A stretch of 64,000 nt of DNA, taken from the IMG/VR virus record IMGVR_UViG_3300042509_001112, positions 33,847 through 97,846 of that record; one strand, 5' to 3'. Numbering within the stretch: position 1 is the stretch's first letter; each line of letters begins with the position of its first letter. Positions 60,342 to 64,000 of the stretch are shown one piece after another. The DNA comes from a virus. Position numbers and translations under genes: made by a program. The notes beneath the pieces were generated by a model. That model saw only the letters and a list, made by a program, of their open reading frames with translations, was not told the DNA's origin and ran no database searches.

Positions 60342-60752
60342 ATGTTACCTAAATTAAAAGGAACTCAAATGGAACCTGCTGGTTCAACTAAAACAGCTGT
60401 ACAAGCTATATCACAATGTTTGTTTGAAATTGAGATTCAAGCACATATAATTCATTTACAAGCAAGAGATAAGTCATTTGCTATGCATGAAGCACTTGGT
60501 GCATTCTACTCATCACTAGCTGATCTTAATGATGATTTAGTAGAAAAGAGTTTTGTTAAGACTGGTCTTATGATGAACTACACTAATATGAATATTACTA
60601 ATAATGTAGAACCTATTTCTTATATTAAGAAAGAAATGGCTAAGATTGAATCTATGAGAACTAAAATCTCTGAAGGTTATATTCAACAAATAGTTGATAA
60701 TATATTAGAGCAATTTGCTCATGTTACGTATAAACTTGAAAACTTACACTAA
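60342..60752 (+). CDS. Small helical protein, DUF5856-like
   Basis: 136 aa, all-helical. QAHIIHLQARDKSFAMHEALGAFYSSLADLNDDLVEKSF matches the H...T/S-x-A-x-H-x-AL-x-x-FY pattern of DUF5856-type phage proteins, which look like a ferritin or Dps-like four-helix bundle with conserved histidines and acidic residues. Metal binding is plausible; function unknown. Its stop overlaps the next start by one base. Confidence 0.7.
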   Translation: MLPKLKGTQMEPAGSTKTAVQAISQCLFEIEIQAHIIHLQARDKSFAMHEALGAFYSSLADLNDDLVEKSFVKTGLMMNYTNMNITNNVEPISYIKKEMAKIESMRTKISEGYIQQIVDNILEQFAHVTYKLENLH

Positions 60753-62551
60753 TGGCTGTATTTTGTATAACAAGTAGTAACCCTGAGTTTCAAAAGTTAC
60801 TAGCTGAAAGTGGACAAAAACCACTAGTATTTGAAATGATGGTGTCTAAGTGGATGACTAATAATGAAGTATATGATAGATACCCAACTTTAGAAGAGTT
60901 GGGTATTTCTCAATCTATGCCTCAAATTAAACCAGGAGTAGAAGAACTATTTGATGAGAATCCTGAATTAGCTAATCAAGTATATGAAGCTTTAGGGTTT
61001 GAAATACCTACTACAAAGTTACAAGGTAAACAATTTGAATACGGTGAACCAAGATTTTTTGATGTGGTTGAAGAACTTGCTTCTGGAGAAAGAGCAAATT
61101 TACCAAGTTCTATTTTAATAAATAAATTATTAAAAGGGAAATATTTACCTGAAATAAAAGAATCTCAAATTATTTTAGGTCTTTCAGAAGCAGGAATTTG
61201 GCGACCTAATATTAAAAAAATAGAAGCATTTGGAGAAAATAAATCTACACTTGCTAAAAAAATAGGACATGAGTTACTTCATTCTGTAACTAATAATATA
61301 ATATTAAGTTATCAGAATTTAAAAGGAGTAGTAGATTTTACTGATAAATATTACAAAGATTTTATTAAACAAGGTTATATAAAACCTGTTGATTTGAGTA
61401 AATCTCAAATAGAAGCTTTAGATAATTTAGTTAGAATAAGAAATAAAGTAGTATCTTATGTAGAACAAAATAAAGATAAAATACAAAAACAAGATAGGGG
61501 ATTTGGTACGTATGATTATTTTATAAGAACAAATTATACCGAGTCTGAAACAGATTTACATGAGTTTATTTCTGAAGTATTTACAAACCCTGAGTTAATA
61601 AATATACTTAAAGAAATACCTACAGAAGGTAAAAAATCTAACTTATTTAAAGATTTTGTAGATGCTGTTGCTAAAATACTGGGGTTTACAAACACTTCTA
61701 TTTTAGAAGATGTAATAGCATATTCTGAAGAAGCTTTTTTTAAACAACCTCAAATAACTCCACAACAAAAGCAACAAGCTCAACAACTATACTCTCAATA
61801 TCTTGATACTATATTTCCTAATAGTAAAGTAAAAGATATTGTTTATCATATCGGAGGTATAAATAAAAACGATAAATTTGATAGATTAAAAATAGGACCT
61901 TATTCTAAATTAGATATGTTTTATTTTTCATCTTCTGATAGCATTTTTCATATTAAAAATGAACTAGATTATTTAAAATATTGGGTTTTGTATGGTACAA
62001 CTTCTAAATCAACAAAAGATTTAGTACTAAAAGCTAAAACAAAAGAGGAAGTTATTAAAATAGCAAGAGAAAATATAAAATCTTCTAATTTAGAATCTAA
62101 CATAAAACAAGGGTTAAATCAAGGTACAACTCCTTGGCTTTCGTATGAAAATATGAAAGATACTATATATGGATGGGGAGATTTTTCTACAAAAAGTAAA
62201 GACATAGTAAGAGCTTTAATAAATGTTAAAAATCCTATAACAGAAAGCACCAAAAATGCTTATATTGAAAATCCAAAAAAAGGCTTAGAAAATATTGGTA
62301 AATATCCTTCTAGTACTTATGTAACTATTGGAGAATACGATTCTTATCTTATTTCTAAACAAGATATAGGAGTTAAGAACCCAGAACAAATTCACATATT
62401 AGGTTCTAAACAAGATATAGAAGGATTTAAAGAGTTTGTAGGCAATGTTGAAGATGTAGCTACTGATATTGGGTTAGATATGTCTAGTGATGAAGCTAAA
62501 GCTTTTAACAGTTTAGTAAATGATGGTACAATATCAATTAAATGTGAATAA
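60752..62551 (+). CDS. Polyvalent protein: HExxH metallopeptidase plus ADP-ribosyltransferase-like domain
   Basis: 599 aa. After an N-terminal segment (ITSSNPEFQKLLAESGQKP, EVYDRYPTLEELG), KKIGHELLHSVTNNI holds a zincin motif (H173, E174, H177), with SETDLHEFISEVFTNPE (about 268-284) as the likely third-ligand region. From about 362, VYHIGGINKNDKFDRLKIGPYSKLDMFYFS, then LINVKNPI, YDSYLIS and VKNPEQIHILGS resemble the ADP-ribosyltransferase-like domain of phage polyvalent proteins. Such proteins enter the cell with the DNA to protect it or alter host proteins. Both activities are inferred from motifs. Confidence 0.68.
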   Translation: MAVFCITSSNPEFQKLLAESGQKPLVFEMMVSKWMTNNEVYDRYPTLEELGISQSMPQIKPGVEELFDENPELANQVYEALGFEIPTTKLQGKQFEYGEPRFFDVVEELASGERANLPSSILINKLLKGKYLPEIKESQIILGLSEAGIWRPNIKKIEAFGENKSTLAKKIGHELLHSVTNNIILSYQNLKGVVDFTDKYYKDFIKQGYIKPVDLSKSQIEALDNLVRIRNKVVSYVEQNKDKIQKQDRGFGTYDYFIRTNYTESETDLHEFISEVFTNPELINILKEIPTEGKKSNLFKDFVDAVAKILGFTNTSILEDVIAYSEEAFFKQPQITPQQKQQAQQLYSQYLDTIFPNSKVKDIVYHIGGINKNDKFDRLKIGPYSKLDMFYFSSSDSIFHIKNELDYLKYWVLYGTTSKSTKDLVLKAKTKEEVIKIARENIKSSNLESNIKQGLNQGTTPWLSYENMKDTIYGWGDFSTKSKDIVRALINVKNPITESTKNAYIENPKKGLENIGKYPSSTYVTIGEYDSYLISKQDIGVKNPEQIHILGSKQDIEGFKEFVGNVEDVATDIGLDMSSDEAKAFNSLVNDGTISIKCE

Positions 62552-62781
62552 TGTTATTACAATTAAACCCAACAATACCTGTATATATTCCTGAGTTTGA
62601 TGCTGAAGGATATGCATTTTTAGTTAATGAAACACATGAAGAAGATTATCTTTATTTTACTGTTGCTTTAGATAATGGTGAGATATGGATACTTGATAAT
62701 AGAAGAGTTAGATTTTGTGTTAATAGAACTAAATCTAGAAATAAAATAAATAAATTAAATAAATCAGAATACATAAAATGA
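62551..62781 (+). CDS. Small conserved phage protein of unknown function
   Basis: 76 aa. LQLNPTIPVYIPEFDAEGYAFLV, then DNGEIWILDNRRVRFCVNRTKSR, follow a pattern (LQLNPPIPV...DGEIW...N..VR..N.T.GR) found in many unrelated phages; no function is established that I know of. It is a small beta-rich protein. It overlaps neighbours by one base (TAATG) and by ATGA, so is tightly co-translated with the metallopeptidase and nuclease genes. Confidence 0.7.
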   Translation: MLLQLNPTIPVYIPEFDAEGYAFLVNETHEEDYLYFTVALDNGEIWILDNRRVRFCVNRTKSRNKINKLNKSEYIK

Positions 62782-64000
62782 GTTGTTCAATAGATCCAAA
62801 TAAAACAACAATTGCTGAAGTTAGAGATGCTGTTAATAATAAGATAACAAATAATTGGTTATCATCTGATCCTAATGAAAAAACACAAGATGTTTTTAAT
62901 AGACTTAAAGTAATACAAGATAAGCTAACTACTGAATTAGTAGATAATACACAATTAACTAAAGGATATCATTTAGATCCTAGTGGTAAGACTATGCGTT
63001 ATGTATGGTTAGATACTAAAGAACTAGCATTTAAAGGTAGAACTACAGATATTACTAAAATTAAATATACTAGAAGAAGAGGTGTTAATACTGCTGATGA
63101 AGAAACTAAACTTCCTGATAATGAAATTAAAGCTAATGTTGGTACTAAAGTACATAAAGCAATAGAAGATTTATTTAGATTTTTTATTGCTAATGATTCT
63201 TCAGGTTATTTAGAACCTATATATGATAAAACTAAAGTTAAATCTCAACAAACTATTTTAAAAGAATTAGAATTACCTTCTAATACTGATTGGAAATCAT
63301 TAGTTACTGAAGTTGAAAATAATATTAAATTTATTATTGAAACTCAGAAAAAAATAGACCCTAAAGGTAAAGCTTTATTACAAGTTGAAGCTACCTTATT
63401 TAATAAACTTAAAAATATAGGTGGTACTGCTGACGTTCATGTTGTTTTTTCAGATAAAACTGGTGGTCTTATAGATTGGAAAACTATTACTCCTAAACTA
63501 TCTACTCTTAAAGCAGGAAAAATTGTAGATCCTAATTGGATTCCTGATTATAAGATGGAAGATTTTAATGCTCAGATACCATTACTTATGGAAATGGGTA
63601 AGACTTTAGGTGTTACTAGTTATAGATTTGCTAGAGTTGCTCCTATTCAAATGAATATTCAAGCTAAAGCTAAAACAGATCCGACTAATAAAATTGGTCA
63701 AACACTTACTAATAAAATAAGAAGTGTTAAAATTGGTACTGCAGCTAATGAATATTTACAACAAATTCCTATTATATTAGAAGATACTGGTAGTAAAGCA
63801 TTAAATGAAAGTTTAGAAGATGCTTTAATTCTTAGAAATAATTTAACTAAACGTGCTCAAGGACTTGTACAAAGTTCTCCTGAGTATAAAAAACTTATGA
63901 TTAGAATTAGAAACTTAAATACTAGTATTAGTCAGTTAATGTTATCTAAAGATTTTGAGTATGTAAAAAAAGAATATCAAACTATTGTTAATAATTATTT
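62778..64000 (+). CDS. PD-(D/E)XK nuclease domain protein, C-terminus outside window
   Basis: The ATG at 62778 opens a frame with no stop before the window ends (407 codons). The product contains a RecB-like nuclease: VGTKVHKAIEDLF (H126), QVEATLF (E204), GGTADVHVVF (D219) and GGLIDWKT (D233, K235), the classical PD-(D/E)XK set for metal-dependent DNA cleavage. The frame continues with helical sequence past residue 330, so the nuclease is the N-terminal part of a larger protein. Sited with giant virion proteins, it may act on DNA after injection or during packaging. Confidence 0.78.
   Translation, partial: MSCSIDPNKTTIAEVRDAVNNKITNNWLSSDPNEKTQDVFNRLKVIQDKLTTELVDNTQLTKGYHLDPSGKTMRYVWLDTKELAFKGRTTDITKIKYTRRRGVNTADEETKLPDNEIKANVGTKVHKAIEDLFRFFIANDSSGYLEPIYDKTKVKSQQTILKELELPSNTDWKSLVTEVENNIKFIIETQKKIDPKGKALLQVEATLFNKLKNIGGTADVHVVFSDKTGGLIDWKTITPKLSTLKAGKIVDPNWIPDYKMEDFNAQIPLLMEMGKTLGVTSYRFARVAPIQMNIQAKAKTDPTNKIGQTLTNKIRSVKIGTAANEYLQQIPIILEDTGSKALNESLEDALILRNNLTKRAQGLVQSSPEYKKLMIRIRNLNTSISQLMLSKDFEYVKKEYQTIVNNY

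Noticed and set aside
1-64000. Alternative genetic code as in some crAss-like phages
   Set aside because: All major virion genes are full length with standard stops, so no reassignment is needed in this window.
1-64000. CRISPR array, insertion sequence, integrase or attachment site
   Set aside because: No spaced direct repeats of suitable size, no transposase or recombinase motifs and no terminal inverted repeats were seen.

Overview
The window is a segment of a large, very A+T-rich tailed-phage genome of the crAss-like type (order Crassvirales), which infect Bacteroidota. The assignment rests on gene content and order read from the translations: large terminase, portal, a metallopeptidase, scaffold-like protein, major capsid protein, connector and ring proteins, fibre genes, a lysis cassette, a P22 gp10-like tail stabilisation ('muzzle') protein, and then several giant proteins including a single-chain RNA polymerase with the DxDxD motif (DYDID). 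All long frames close normally with the standard code, so no stop-codon reassignment is seen here.

Layout. Positions 1-6809 are transcribed leftward (minus strand). They hold small early-type genes, a radical SAM protein, a membrane-anchored glucosaminidase-like protein, and an unusual amount of non-coding DNA that looks like structured RNA: three tRNA-like elements at 1794-2491, a three-way-junction element at 2497-2573, a roughly 460-nt structured region at 5085-5545 and a roughly 300-nt one at 5956-6250. A divergent control region (6810-7387) contains a sigma70-like promoter inside a 9-bp inverted repeat and a long leader.

From 7388 to the end everything is on the plus strand. Region 7388-9902 has small overlapping genes, including a GroES-like protein and a 26-residue basic peptide ORF just before terminase. 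Region 9896-20196 carries DNA packaging and the head (TerL, portal, an 884-aa cargo-like protein with an ADP-ribosyltransferase-like segment, a zincin, scaffold-like protein, major capsid protein). Region 20277-23840 carries connector and capsid accessory proteins. Region 23913-30578 carries fibres, ending in a segment of visibly foreign base composition. Region 30580-33108 is the lysis cassette (holin-like membrane proteins, M15 peptidase endolysin, one-component spanin). Region 33198-43106 carries ring, muzzle and cargo proteins. Region 43191-64000 carries giant proteins likely packaged and injected, the RNA polymerase, a metallopeptidase/ADP-ribosyltransferase protein and the start of a PD-(D/E)XK nuclease protein.

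Most notable observations: (1) a textbook -1 programmed frameshift signal at 45245-45290 that would join a 687-aa virion protein to a 514-residue extension with a lysozyme-like start; (2) tRNA-like RNAs with hairpin insertions in the D-loop; (3) a large multi-helix non-coding region at 5085-5545; (4) repeated K-x-G-G segments shared by two virion proteins; (5) ADP-ribosyltransferase-like domains in two proteins that may be ejected together with the phage RNA polymerase. Everything here was read and folded by hand; no database or folding program was run.
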